A stretch of 64,000 nucleotides of DNA. Source: DASQGA01 sp035535315 (GTDB lineage: Bacteria; Actinomycetota; Thermoleophilia; Gaiellales; Gaiellaceae). The position numbers were made by a program, and so were the translations under genes. Of this stretch, positions 1-10,304 are shown in pieces (positions within the stretch are counted from its first letter, which is position 1; every line of letters starts with the position of its first letter). The stretch covers positions 1 to 64,000 of the forward strand of contig DATLQD010000074.1 of NCBI GenBank assembly GCA_035535315.1. Reading direction: 5' to 3'. A model generated the notes under the pieces. The model did not search any database. It worked only from the letters and a program-made list of their open reading frames with translations, and had not been told where the DNA came from.

Positions 1-81
1 CCGATTCTCGCCGCCGCCGTCCGCGTCGGACGCGTCCGGCTGATCGACAACGTCCCTCTGGAAGGAGCAGTGCATGAGTAG
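1..81 (+). CDS. panC: Pantoate-beta-alanine ligase, C-terminal end only (partial)
   Basis: The first 26 codons of the window are open and end in TAG at 79-81. The encoded tail ends with the motif VRLIDNVPLE, which resembles the conserved RLIDN end of pantothenate synthetase (PanC). The next gene, panB, starts at 74, so the two overlap by 8 bases, as expected for a pantothenate operon. The rest of the gene lies outside the window. The identification rests on one short motif plus the neighbour. Confidence 0.7.
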   Translation, partial: PILAAAVRVGRVRLIDNVPLEGAVHE

Positions 82-949
82 CCGACCACCCACCGCTGGA
101 AAGCTCCCGCTCACCGAGCTTCGCGAGATGAAGCAGCGCGGGGACCCGATCGTGATGGTGACCGCATACGACTATCCGAGTGGACGGCTCGTCGACGCTG
201 CCGGCGTCGACCTCGTCCTGATCGGAGATACCGCCGCGATGGTCGTCATGGGCTACGACGGGACGGTCCCAGCGACGCTCGAGGAGATGCTCCTCCTGAC
301 CCGGTGGGTCTCCCGGGGCGCTTCTCGACCTCTGGTCGTCGGAGACCTCCCGTTCGGCTCGTACGAGGTGTCTGACGGCCAGGCCGTTGAAACAGCCGTC
401 CGCATGCTGAAGGAGGGCGGCGCCGACCTCGTCAAGCTCGAAGGCGCCGGGCCGAGCCTCTCCCGGCTGCACGCGATCTCGACGGCCGGGATCCCGGTGC
501 TGGGCCACCTGGGCCTCACCCCTCAGTCTGCGACGAAGCTCGGCGGCTTCAAGGCGCAGGGCCGGACGGCCACGAGGGCACACGAGCTCTACGACGATGC
601 GCTCGCGCTGGAAGCGGCCGGCGCTTCCGCACTGGTGCTCGAGGCGGTCCCGGAGCCGGTCGCGGCCCGGATCACGAAGGCGCTCAACATTCCGACCATC
701 GGCATCGGCGCGGGCCGCGGCTGCGACGGCCAGGTACTCGTCTGGCACGACCTCCTCGGCCTCTACGAGGGGCGCTCGCCGCGATTCGCAAAGCGCTACG
801 CCGAGATCGCGCCGCAGATCCGTGCTGCGCTCGAGCGTTTTGTCGGCGATGTCCGGTCCGGCGCCTTCCCGGGCGAAGAGCACACCTATTCGATCCCGCA
901 GGAAGAGCTCACGCGCTTCGAGGCCGAGATTGCGTCGGTCAAGACCTAG
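74..949 (+). CDS. panB: 3-methyl-2-oxobutanoate hydroxymethyltransferase (PanB)
   Basis: Transfers a hydroxymethyl group from 5,10-methylene-tetrahydrofolate to alpha-ketoisovalerate, giving ketopantoate, the first committed step to pantothenate and CoA. The 291 residues match the family length. Visible family motifs are IGDTAAMVVMGYDGT (about 50-64), the metal-ligand region VVGDLPFGSYEVS with D91, VKLEGA with E123, and the C-terminal IGIGAGRGCDGQVLVWHD. An ATG lies directly in the panC stop region, with GGAG about 10 bases upstream, so translation is probably coupled to panC. The cytoplasmic decameric TIM-barrel fold is known for the family, not seen here. Confidence 0.97.
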   Translation: MSSRPPTAGKLPLTELREMKQRGDPIVMVTAYDYPSGRLVDAAGVDLVLIGDTAAMVVMGYDGTVPATLEEMLLLTRWVSRGASRPLVVGDLPFGSYEVSDGQAVETAVRMLKEGGADLVKLEGAGPSLSRLHAISTAGIPVLGHLGLTPQSATKLGGFKAQGRTATRAHELYDDALALEAAGASALVLEAVPEPVAARITKALNIPTIGIGAGRGCDGQVLVWHDLLGLYEGRSPRFAKRYAEIAPQIRAALERFVGDVRSGAFPGEEHTYSIPQEELTRFEAEIASVKT

Positions 950-1002
950 GAGGGCCTGGCGACACGCGGGCGCAGTGCCGAGCGACGTTCGACCAATCCC
1001 TC

Positions 1003-1650
1003 TTAGATAAGCGAGGGGATGATCCCGAGCGCGACGAGCGCGAGAGCCGCAAGTACGAGCGCCCCGAGCGAGCGTACTAGGGGCCACTCGTGGACGACCC
1101 GGATCCCATAGACGATGAGGACGAGGGCCCACGCGAAGAACGCGATCTCGAGCACGAGGAAGACCCAGGCGCCTGCACCCCCTTCGTCACCGCCTCCGGA
1201 GCGAAAGAGGTCGCTCCCGTAGATCGCGATCTGGAGCGGCCAGAGAACGAGGAGCGAGAGGGCGATCGGACCCGCCGCGAAAGCCAGGAGGTGGCGGGCG
1301 CGGCGGTACGTCTCGTCGCCTCCCGCGGCCTTGACGCCCAGGTAGAGGGCGCCGCCGCCGATCCAGTAAGCAGCGGCGCCGTAGAGCGCGCCGGCGAGGA
1401 AGACGAGCACGAGGACAAGAAGCCGGTCGACCTCCTGGTTGTCGAGCAGGCTTCGGGTCGCATTCGTAACGAGGATCGCACCCATCCCGGCGAGGATCAC
1501 GAGCGCCATGACGGGCTCCTGCCGCGCAGTTGCCTGCTCGTCGGAATCATCTCGCAACCCCGCGAAGACGGCGCGGGGCGCCTGAACCAGGGCTAGGGCG
1601 CGGAGCCACCAGTCCCGTTCGGGCGTGCTTGCACGGAGCTCGGCGTCCAC
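1003..1650 (-). CDS. Yip1-family integral membrane protein
   Basis: A 215-residue protein with a soluble N-terminus (about 1-45) including the phrase ALALVQAPRAVFAGL, typical of bacterial Yip1-domain proteins, followed by about five hydrophobic segments at roughly 47-65, 78-98, 120-140, 160-185 and 192-213. The function of bacterial Yip1-domain proteins is unknown. It starts with GTG and ends 54 bases from panB in convergent orientation. Just upstream on the same strand is uvrA, whose stop is 34 bases from this start, so it may be the second gene of a uvrA transcript. That link is inference. Confidence 0.75.
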   Translation of the reverse strand: MDAELRASTPERDWWLRALALVQAPRAVFAGLRDDSDEQATARQEPVMALVILAGMGAILVTNATRSLLDNQEVDRLLVLVLVFLAGALYGAAAYWIGGGALYLGVKAAGGDETYRRARHLLAFAAGPIALSLLVLWPLQIAIYGSDLFRSGGGDEGGAGAWVFLVLEIAFFAWALVLIVYGIRVVHEWPLVRSLGALVLAALALVALGIIPSLI

Positions 1651-1684
1651 GCGGTCAGCGTATCCGCCGAAGCGCAGGAGAACG

Positions 1685-4522
<2,838 letters not shown>

Positions 4523-4531
4523 GTGGGTGTC

Positions 4532-4537
4532 AGTCTA
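4532..4537 (-). promoter_or_regulatory. Candidate -10 element for uvrA
   Basis: TAGACT on the minus strand, 9 bases before the uvrA ATG. A transcript starting about 7 bases downstream would have almost no leader. The expected -35 position falls in the LexA box. Pattern-based inference. Confidence 0.45.
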
Positions 4538-4551
4538 GCTTCGAGGTCGGA

Positions 4552-4565
4552 CGAACACGTGTTCG
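4552..4565. promoter_or_regulatory. LexA (SOS) box upstream of uvrA
   Basis: CGAACACGTGTTCG is a perfect 14-bp palindrome matching the Gram-positive/actinobacterial SOS consensus CGAAC-N4-GTTCG. It ends 29 bases before the uvrA start and covers the expected -35 region, so LexA bound there should block transcription. lexA and recA are outside the window. Confidence 0.85.
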
Positions 4566-4574
4566 CTTCGATCG

Positions 4575-4895
4575 CTACGCCGTCGGCCCGGCGACACGCT
4601 GAAGCGCATCCACGACCACGCTCAGCCGCTCACCCGCAGGCGTCAGCCGGTACTCCACCGTCGGAGGCCGCGAGGCCAGCACGCGCCGCTCGAAGATCCC
4701 CGCCTCCTCGAGCTCGACCAGGCGGATGGCGAGCGTTCTTGGCGGGATCCTGCCGACTGCCTGGAGGAACTCGTTGTAGCGAACTGCGCCCGTGTGGGCC
4801 GCGTAGAGGATCGACAGAAGCCAGCGCCGCCCGAGGAGATCCGCGGCTTGGCGGATCTCCTCAGGCACGGGCTGGCATCTACGACAGGGCGGCAT
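4575..4895 (-). CDS. HxlR-family winged-helix transcriptional regulator
   Basis: 106 residues with the HxlR (DUF24) pattern: DLLGRRWLLSILYAA (about 19-33), RYNEFLQAV, IPPRTLAIRLVELEEAGIFERR (helix-turn-helix and wing) and PTVEYRLTPAGERL. HxlR proteins are small dimeric DNA-binding regulators, several of which (YodB, HypR) sense thiol or quinone stress through a cysteine near the N-terminus. This one has a C4-x2-C7 pair a few residues upstream of the usual cysteine position. Its ATG lies inside the last codons of lon (17-base overlap), so it is co-transcribed with lon. Its likely operator is the inverted repeat at 7206-7230. Confidence 0.88.
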   Translation of the reverse strand: MPPCRRCQPVPEEIRQAADLLGRRWLLSILYAAHTGAVRYNEFLQAVGRIPPRTLAIRLVELEEAGIFERRVLASRPPTVEYRLTPAGERLSVVVDALQRVAGPTA

Positions 4896-7170
4896 CCTGG
4901 GAGCGGACCGGCTCGAGCGCGAGGTCGAGCACCTCCGCCAGCGTCATCACGGGATGGAAGGTCATCTGCTCGCGAACCGTCTCGGGCACGTCGTCCAGGT
5001 CCGGCCGGTTTCGTTCCGGCAGGATCACGTCCGTGAGTCCCGCAGCGTGCGCGGCCAGCACCTTCTGCTTCAGGCCGCCGATCGGGAGCACGCGGCCCTG
5101 CAACGTGACCTCCCCGGTCATGCCGACGGTGTGCTTCACGGGCCGTCGCGTCAGGAGCGAGGCGAGAGCTGTCGCCATCGTGATGCCGGCACTCGGCCCG
5201 TCCTTTGGGATCGCACCGGCCGGGACGTGAACGTGGAAGGACCGGTCGGTGAACTCCTGCGGGTCGATGCCGAGATCCTCGGTGTGCGCCCGCACGTACG
5301 AGAGCGCGATGCGCGCCGACTCCTTCATGACGTCGCCGAGTTGGCCGGTGAGGATCAGGCCTTCGCTGGCTCCTTCCATGGTGGTGGCCTCGACGAACAG
5401 GACGTCGCCGCCCGTGCCGGTGACGGCCAGCCCTGTTGCGACACCCGGGACGGCTGTTCGCTCAGCGGCCTCCTGGAAGAACTTCTGCCGGCCGAGCGCG
5501 TCGCGGACGATCTCGAGGTCGACGCCCACGGGCACCTCGATCTCCTTTGAGACGATGCGCGTGGCTGTCTTTCTCAGGATCGTCCCGAGCTCACGCTCGA
5601 GCTGGCGAACGCCTGCCTCGCGCGTGTACTCGGTGATCACCGTCTCGATGACGGCATCGTGGATCTCGACCTCGTCGGCGAGGAGCCCGTTTCGCTCGAC
5701 CTGCCGGGGCCAGAGATAGCCCCGAGCGATCGCGACCTTCTCGTCGACCGTGTAGCCGTCAAAGCGGATGACCTCCATGCGGTCGAGGAGGGGGCTCGGA
5801 ATCGTGTCGGCCACGTTGCCTGTCGCGATGAAGAAGACCTCCGAGAGGTCGAGCTCAACGTCGAGGTAGTGATCGCGGAAAGAGTGGTTCTGTGCCGGGT
5901 CGAGCACTTCGAGGAGGGCCGACGACGGGTCTCCGCGCCAGTCCGCGCCGACCTTGTCGACCTCGTCGAGCATGATCACCGGATTCATCGTCTCGGCGTC
6001 ACGAAGCGCGCGGACCAGGCGTCCCGGGAGCGCACCGATATAGGTACGTCGGTGCCCACGGATCTCAGCCTCGTCGCGCACGCCGCCCAGTGACATCCGG
6101 ACGAACTCGCGGCCGAGGGCACGCGCGACCGACTCGCCGATAGATGTCTTGCCTGTGCCGGGCGGGCCGATGAGCGTCAGGATCGCGCCTGAGCGCTTGT
6201 CCTCCTGGATCCCACGCTCCTGGCGGAGCTTCCGGACCGCGAGGTACTCGACGATTCGATCCTTCACGTCCTCGAGGCCGGCGTGGTCCGCATCGAGGAT
6301 CTCGCGCGCGTTCACGGGGTCGAGAACGTCTTGGGAGCGCTTCGACCACGGCACCGCGATCAACCAGTCGAGGTACGTGCGGATCATCGAGGACTCGCCC
6401 GTCGACTCGCCCATCCGCTCGAGCCGATCGAGCTCTTTCTCCGCCTGCTTCTGCACCTCCTCGGGCATGCCGGCGTCAGCGATCTTCTCGCGGTACTCCT
6501 CGACGATCGAGCCCTCGTCCTCGCCGAGCTCTTTGCGGATCGAGTCCATCTGGCGGCGGAGGAAGTAATCGCGCTGCTGCTTCTGTGCACCGGATTCGAC
6601 GTCCTCACGGATGCGCTTGCGAACCTGGAGCTGGGCGAGCACCTCTCGCTGGTACTCGACCGCGAGCTTGAGGCGCTCCACGACGTCGACAGCCTCGAGC
6701 AGCTTGACCTTCTGCTCGAAGGAAAGCTCTGGCGAGTAACCGGCGGTGTCGCCGAGAGCACCTGCGTCGGAGATGGAGCGGACGAAGGCAGAGATTCGCT
6801 CGTCGGCTCCGCGGACTTCCAGAATCTCCTCCACGACAGCGCGGTACTCGCGCTCGAGCTCGCGCGTCACGGTCGGAGCGGGATTCTCATCCGGACGCTC
6901 GTCGACATCCGCTCGCAGCTGGCCGGAGGCATCGCTCTCGGCCGCGCCGATCACAGCACGATGAAGCCCGTTCAGATTGACGGCCTGGACGCCGCCGGGC
7001 AGTCGGACTTTGTCCGTCACCTCGACGACGGTGCCTACGCTCGCGTAGTCACCCTCGTGTCGCGGGACGAGCACGACCTTGTCCTCGTCACCCGTGTCGA
7101 TCGTCAGGGTGAGACTCATGTTTGGGAAGACGACGGTGTCTTCCAGGGGAATCAAAAGAAGCTTGCTCAT
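4879..7170 (-). CDS. lon: ATP-dependent protease Lon
   Basis: Cytoplasmic AAA+ serine protease that degrades misfolded and regulatory proteins. Order: N-terminal substrate domain, coiled middle region, AAA+ module with Walker A GPPGTGKTS and Walker B VIMLDEVDK, and a protease domain with catalytic Ser in PKDGPSAGI and Lys in GGLKQK. An ATG at 7200 is in frame, but I prefer ATG 7170 (MSKLLLIPLED). That start aligns with the usual Lon N-terminus, has GAGAGGA upstream, and lies downstream of a -10-like TATAGT inside the inverted repeat. Length is then 763 residues. The gene downstream is hxlR-like and overlapping. No HspR or ClgR site is obvious. Confidence 0.96.
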   Translation of the reverse strand: MSKLLLIPLEDTVVFPNMSLTLTIDTGDEDKVVLVPRHEGDYASVGTVVEVTDKVRLPGGVQAVNLNGLHRAVIGAAESDASGQLRADVDERPDENPAPTVTRELEREYRAVVEEILEVRGADERISAFVRSISDAGALGDTAGYSPELSFEQKVKLLEAVDVVERLKLAVEYQREVLAQLQVRKRIREDVESGAQKQQRDYFLRRQMDSIRKELGEDEGSIVEEYREKIADAGMPEEVQKQAEKELDRLERMGESTGESSMIRTYLDWLIAVPWSKRSQDVLDPVNAREILDADHAGLEDVKDRIVEYLAVRKLRQERGIQEDKRSGAILTLIGPPGTGKTSIGESVARALGREFVRMSLGGVRDEAEIRGHRRTYIGALPGRLVRALRDAETMNPVIMLDEVDKVGADWRGDPSSALLEVLDPAQNHSFRDHYLDVELDLSEVFFIATGNVADTIPSPLLDRMEVIRFDGYTVDEKVAIARGYLWPRQVERNGLLADEVEIHDAVIETVITEYTREAGVRQLERELGTILRKTATRIVSKEIEVPVGVDLEIVRDALGRQKFFQEAAERTAVPGVATGLAVTGTGGDVLFVEATTMEGASEGLILTGQLGDVMKESARIALSYVRAHTEDLGIDPQEFTDRSFHVHVPAGAIPKDGPSAGITMATALASLLTRRPVKHTVGMTGEVTLQGRVLPIGGLKQKVLAAHAAGLTDVILPERNRPDLDDVPETVREQMTFHPVMTLAEVLDLALEPVRSQDAALS

Positions 7171-7205
7171 TGGGTGAATTGGTCCTCTCTCGGTCGCCAT
7201 GTGCC

Positions 7206-7230
7206 AGTAACTATACCAAATGTAGTTACT
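7206..7230. promoter_or_regulatory. Inverted-repeat operator over the lon promoter
   Basis: Two perfect 8-base arms, AGTAACTA (7206-7213) and TAGTTACT (7223-7230), are separated by 9 bases. The minus-strand TATAGT at 7210-7215 is a plausible -10 hexamer inside the repeat. It lies 36 bases before the preferred lon ATG. Inverted repeats with GTAAC-like arms are typical targets of HxlR dimers, and an HxlR gene ends the lon operon, so autoregulation is the simplest reading. Confidence 0.7.
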
Positions 7231-7263
7231 TCGCAGGCGGCCGCGAGGAGCTCGTTGGGCGCC

Positions 7264-7713
7264 TTAGCGAACGAGCCGGCAGACGTCGCGCGGACGGGGG
7301 ACATATGGGATCTCGAGCTCCCCCGCGATGAGCGTCCCGTACCCGAGCACGCGACCGAGGAGGCTCTGCTCGACCTCGACCGCACCGACACGGGAGAGCC
7401 GAACGGCTGCGGCGCGGCGGCTCAGGACCCCGTGCACGACGAAGAGCTTCTCGCTCGTCAGGACGAGCTCGGTGCGGTCCCAGCGCCAGACGGCTCCGAG
7501 CGCCAGGACGGCGGCCGCCCCGAGAAGGCCCGCTCCGAGCGGGGCGAAGAGCCAATGGACGCGCGTTCCGTAGAGGATGAGCGCAGTCCCCAGACCCGCG
7601 ACCGCGAACGCACGAGCCAGCGGAAAGGCGAGCGCGATGCCATGCTGGCGTGCTTCCAGCTGGACTTCCTCCCCCGGAGAGAGATACCCGCGCATGGGTG
7701 GCGCCTTCGGCAC
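7264..7713 (-). CDS. Membrane protein with bacterial PH domain
   Basis: 149 residues: a short cytoplasmic start (RGYLSPGEEVQLEARQHG), two adjacent hydrophobic segments at about 29-48 and 53-74, then a PH-like region containing RTELVLTSEKLFVVHGVLSRR and a VRLSRVGAVEVEQSLLGRV stretch, characteristic of the bPH2/YdbS-type family. Function unknown; family members are usually associated with membrane stress or signalling. It starts with GTG. Its end is 33 bases upstream of the lon inverted repeat, on the same strand. Confidence 0.75.
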   Translation of the reverse strand: MPKAPPMRGYLSPGEEVQLEARQHGIALAFPLARAFAVAGLGTALILYGTRVHWLFAPLGAGLLGAAAVLALGAVWRWDRTELVLTSEKLFVVHGVLSRRAAAVRLSRVGAVEVEQSLLGRVLGYGTLIAGELEIPYVPRPRDVCRLVR

Positions 7714-7803
7714 GGGGTGCGGCGCTCCTGCTGCACGCCTGGGGAAGGCCGCGGCGCCGGGAAGGCGAGATTCGAAAGCAGGACCCCCGCGCCCGTGAAA
7801 TTC

Positions 7804-7847
7804 GTCCCCCGGGGGTCCCCCCGATTACCGGTTCCCCCGCGGTAAGC
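7804..7847. repeat. GC-palindromic intergenic element, copy A
   Basis: CCCCCGGGGG (7806-7815), then C6 (7817-7822), an 11-base spacer and C5 followed by GCGG (7834-7842). The same arrangement recurs at 29220-29264. Copy A lies between the end of the 79-aa ORF and the start of the PH-domain gene. It may be a dispersed repeat, operator or termination element. The rest of 7714-7969 shows no convincing gene. Confidence 0.5.
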
Positions 7848-7969
7848 CTAGCTCGCGGCCGCGGGCATGTGTTGCACGGAGTGAGGCGAACCTGTGCAGC
7901 ACTCGGACAAAGACGCGCACGAGCTCATCGCAACGACTGCATCGACCTGGCGCGCGTCGAGACTCCGGA

Positions 7970-8209
7970 TCAGGCCTTGCGCCAGCGGCCAAAGACGAGG
8001 CCGCCGACGGTCACCCCGAGCCCGAAGGTGCCGAGTACGAATCCACCCACTGCGAGGGACTTCCGCCAGCCTGACATGCGCGACCAGCGTCCGAGTGCCT
8101 CCTGCTCCTCAGGCGAGAGCGGCTCGCCTCGTCGCTTCTTCCGTCCGGCCGCCCCGGCACGCAATCCGACGTAGATGTCATCGAAGATCTCAGCAGGCTC
8201 GTCAACCAT
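7970..8209 (-). CDS. Small single-pass membrane protein, unknown function
   Basis: 79 residues starting MVDEPAEIFDD at ATG 8209. An acidic N-terminus is followed by a basic stretch GRKKRRG, then SPEEQEALGRWS and one glycine-rich transmembrane segment (about 51-73) ending in a basic tail GRWRKA. An in-frame reading to 8452 is possible, but its extra N-terminus is low-complexity antisense to the phosphoesterase, so I reject it. It is divergent from the metallophosphoesterase with 25 bases between the starts. I do not recognise the family. Confidence 0.6.
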   Translation of the reverse strand: MVDEPAEIFDDIYVGLRAGAAGRKKRRGEPLSPEEQEALGRWSRMSGWRKSLAVGGFVLGTFGLGVTVGGLVFGRWRKA

Positions 8210-8234
8210 GGACTCACTATAGTCTGCCCGCCTG

Positions 8235-9056
8235 ATGCCGCTCCTACGCGTCCTCCAGGTGTCGGATTTACACGCTGGAACGCAGGAGGAGCCTGAGGTC
8301 GAGGGCGATCTACGCACGCTCGTGGCCGAGACCCAGCCCGAGCTGGTGATCGCGAGTGGCGATCTCACGCACAGAAACATGAGGGCACAGCACGACCGCG
8401 CGGCCGCGCTGCTCCGCTCCCTGGATACGCCCCTCCTGGTCATTCCGGGCAATCACGACATCCCGCGGTGGCCGCCCTGGCGCTTCACGGCCACTTTCGA
8501 CGAATTCACCAGGGTCTGGGGACAGACGGAGTCCACCTATCGCTCCGACCGGCTCGTTGTCTGCGGGCTGAACTCCGTGCGGCCGTGGAAACAGCAGGGC
8601 GGTGCACTCCGGCCCAACCAGATCGAGCAGGTCCGCGGCTGCTTCGCCGACGCAGCCCCCGGCGCCCTCAAGATCGTCGCCTTGCACCACCATCTGCTCG
8701 GAGCGCCCTGGCGTTCCACGAAGCGGACGATCGCGAACCGAAGCACGGTCCTCGGCGGCCTTGTCGACGCGGGCGCGGAGCTGATCGTCTCGGGCCACGT
8801 CCACCAAGCGGCGGTCGCGGAGCGGAGGGAGTTCGAAGTCGTTCACGGTCAGGTGCACGGCACCACTGTGGTCACGGCGCCCGGACTGGGCCAGCCGCGC
8901 CCCAAACGGCGTGGTGAGGCAAGGGGCTTGCATCTCTACGAGGCGGAAGATCGCTCGCTCCGGGTCCTCACGTTCGCCTGGGCGGAGACGTCCTGGGCGC
9001 AGATCGCCGACCGCCGGTTCCCGCGCGGCCTCGAGCCGCTCGCCTCACTCGGCTAG
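8235..9056 (+). CDS. Calcineurin-like metallophosphoesterase
   Basis: 273 residues with the full set of binuclear-metal motifs in order: VSDLHAG (D10, H12), SGDLTHR (GD near 41), PGNHD (near 71), ALHHHLLG (near 155) and SGHVHQ (near 195). This arrangement resembles the Icc/CpdA-type phosphodiesterase group, but the substrate cannot be told from sequence. Cytoplasmic, with no signal peptide. It overlaps nothing and is followed 63 bases later by a lipoprotein gene on the same strand. Confidence 0.87.
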   Translation: MPLLRVLQVSDLHAGTQEEPEVEGDLRTLVAETQPELVIASGDLTHRNMRAQHDRAAALLRSLDTPLLVIPGNHDIPRWPPWRFTATFDEFTRVWGQTESTYRSDRLVVCGLNSVRPWKQQGGALRPNQIEQVRGCFADAAPGALKIVALHHHLLGAPWRSTKRTIANRSTVLGGLVDAGAELIVSGHVHQAAVAERREFEVVHGQVHGTTVVTAPGLGQPRPKRRGEARGLHLYEAEDRSLRVLTFAWAETSWAQIADRRFPRGLEPLASLG

Positions 9057-9119
9057 CGGTCCAGTTCCGGAGGGCCGGCCTCGCGCTTCGTGGGCCAGAG
9101 AACCTAGAGTCGAAGAGAC

Positions 9120-10304
9120 ATGCCCCGGGGTCTCGTCCTTCTCCTCGCTGCCGCGGCTTTCGTCGCGGGTTGCACGCCCATGAGCGAGGTTTCGCCGAAG
9201 CAGTCGGCGGCCGAACATGAGCTCTTCGTCGGCGTGACGGAGGACGCGCTCAAGCTCGAGCCCGACTCCGCACTGCCGGTCGCCCGCGAGCTCGGAGTCG
9301 CGACTTTCCGGATCACGGTTCCGTGGGAACCTGGAGCACGGACGCTGCCGCCGGACGTGGTCGCCCAGCTGGACGCGATGATGACGGCGCGAGCCTCCGA
9401 ACGGGTCGTCGTAGCCCTCTACGGCCAGGCGGACTCCGCGCCACTCGACGAGACGGCCCGGGACGACTATTGCGCGTACGCGGCGGACCTCGTCGAGCGC
9501 TACCCGGCCATCAAAGACCTGGTCGTCTGGAACGAGCCGAACAAGAGCTACTTCTGGCAGCCCCAGTTTGACGAGCTGGGTGCGAGCGCGGCGCCGGCCG
9601 CCTACGTCGAGCTCCTCGCGCACTGCTGGGACGTCCTCCATGACCTCCGGCCGGAGGTAAACCTGATCGCCCCCGCAACCGCGCCAAAGGGAAACGACCT
9701 CCCGGACGCGCGGAGCAACATCTCGCACTCGCCGGGCAAGTTCATCCGGGAGATGGGGCTCGCGTACCGGAGGAGTGGCCGCGACGAGCCGCTCTTCGAC
9801 ACGGTCGGCCACCACGCTTACGGGGCGAACTCGGCCGAGCCGCCTGCCACCGACCATCGCGGCTCGACGATCGCCGAGGGCGACTACGCCGATCTGATGG
9901 CGGCGCTGTCCGAGGCCTTCACAGGGACGGCCCAGGCGGTCCCGGGCGCGTGCGTGGAGGAGCGTTGCACTTTCATCTGGTATCTCGAAATGGGTTTTCA
10001 GACGACCGTGATTCCCGAAAAGCTTCCGGTGTATACGGGTGAAGAGAACGTCGAGACGATCCCGCCTGAGGAGCAGAGCGCGCAGTTCGAGCGGGCCGTC
10101 GGGCTTGCGTACTGCCAGCCCTTCGTGCGTGGCTTCTTCAACTTCCTGATGTGGGACGAGGCAAGCCTCGAAGGCTGGCAGTCGGGCGCGTTCTGGGCCG
10201 ACCGGACGCCCAAGCCCTCGTACGAGGGCTTGAAGGGGGTCATCGCGGATGCCACCGCCGGTCGCATCGACTGCTCGACGGTGGAAGGGGCTCCAGCCTC
10301 CTAG
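9120..10304 (+). CDS. Lipoprotein with clan-A glycoside-hydrolase-like fold
   Basis: 394 residues. A signal peptide with lipobox FVAGC (Cys18) implies a lipid anchor on the outer face of the membrane. The body resembles TIM-barrel glycosidases: VVWNEPN (about 139-145) carries the expected acid/base Glu, HHAYG follows, and WYLEMGF supplies a candidate nucleophile Glu near 290. Related proteins fall near the GH5/GH39 groups; the substrate is unknown. The TAG stop overlaps the uvrB stop from the opposite strand by 3 bases, so the genes converge with no room for a terminator. Confidence 0.7.
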   Translation: MPRGLVLLLAAAAFVAGCTPMSEVSPKQSAAEHELFVGVTEDALKLEPDSALPVARELGVATFRITVPWEPGARTLPPDVVAQLDAMMTARASERVVVALYGQADSAPLDETARDDYCAYAADLVERYPAIKDLVVWNEPNKSYFWQPQFDELGASAAPAAYVELLAHCWDVLHDLRPEVNLIAPATAPKGNDLPDARSNISHSPGKFIREMGLAYRRSGRDEPLFDTVGHHAYGANSAEPPATDHRGSTIAEGDYADLMAALSEAFTGTAQAVPGACVEERCTFIWYLEMGFQTTVIPEKLPVYTGEENVETIPPEEQSAQFERAVGLAYCQPFVRGFFNFLMWDEASLEGWQSGAFWADRTPKPSYEGLKGVIADATAGRIDCSTVEGAPAS

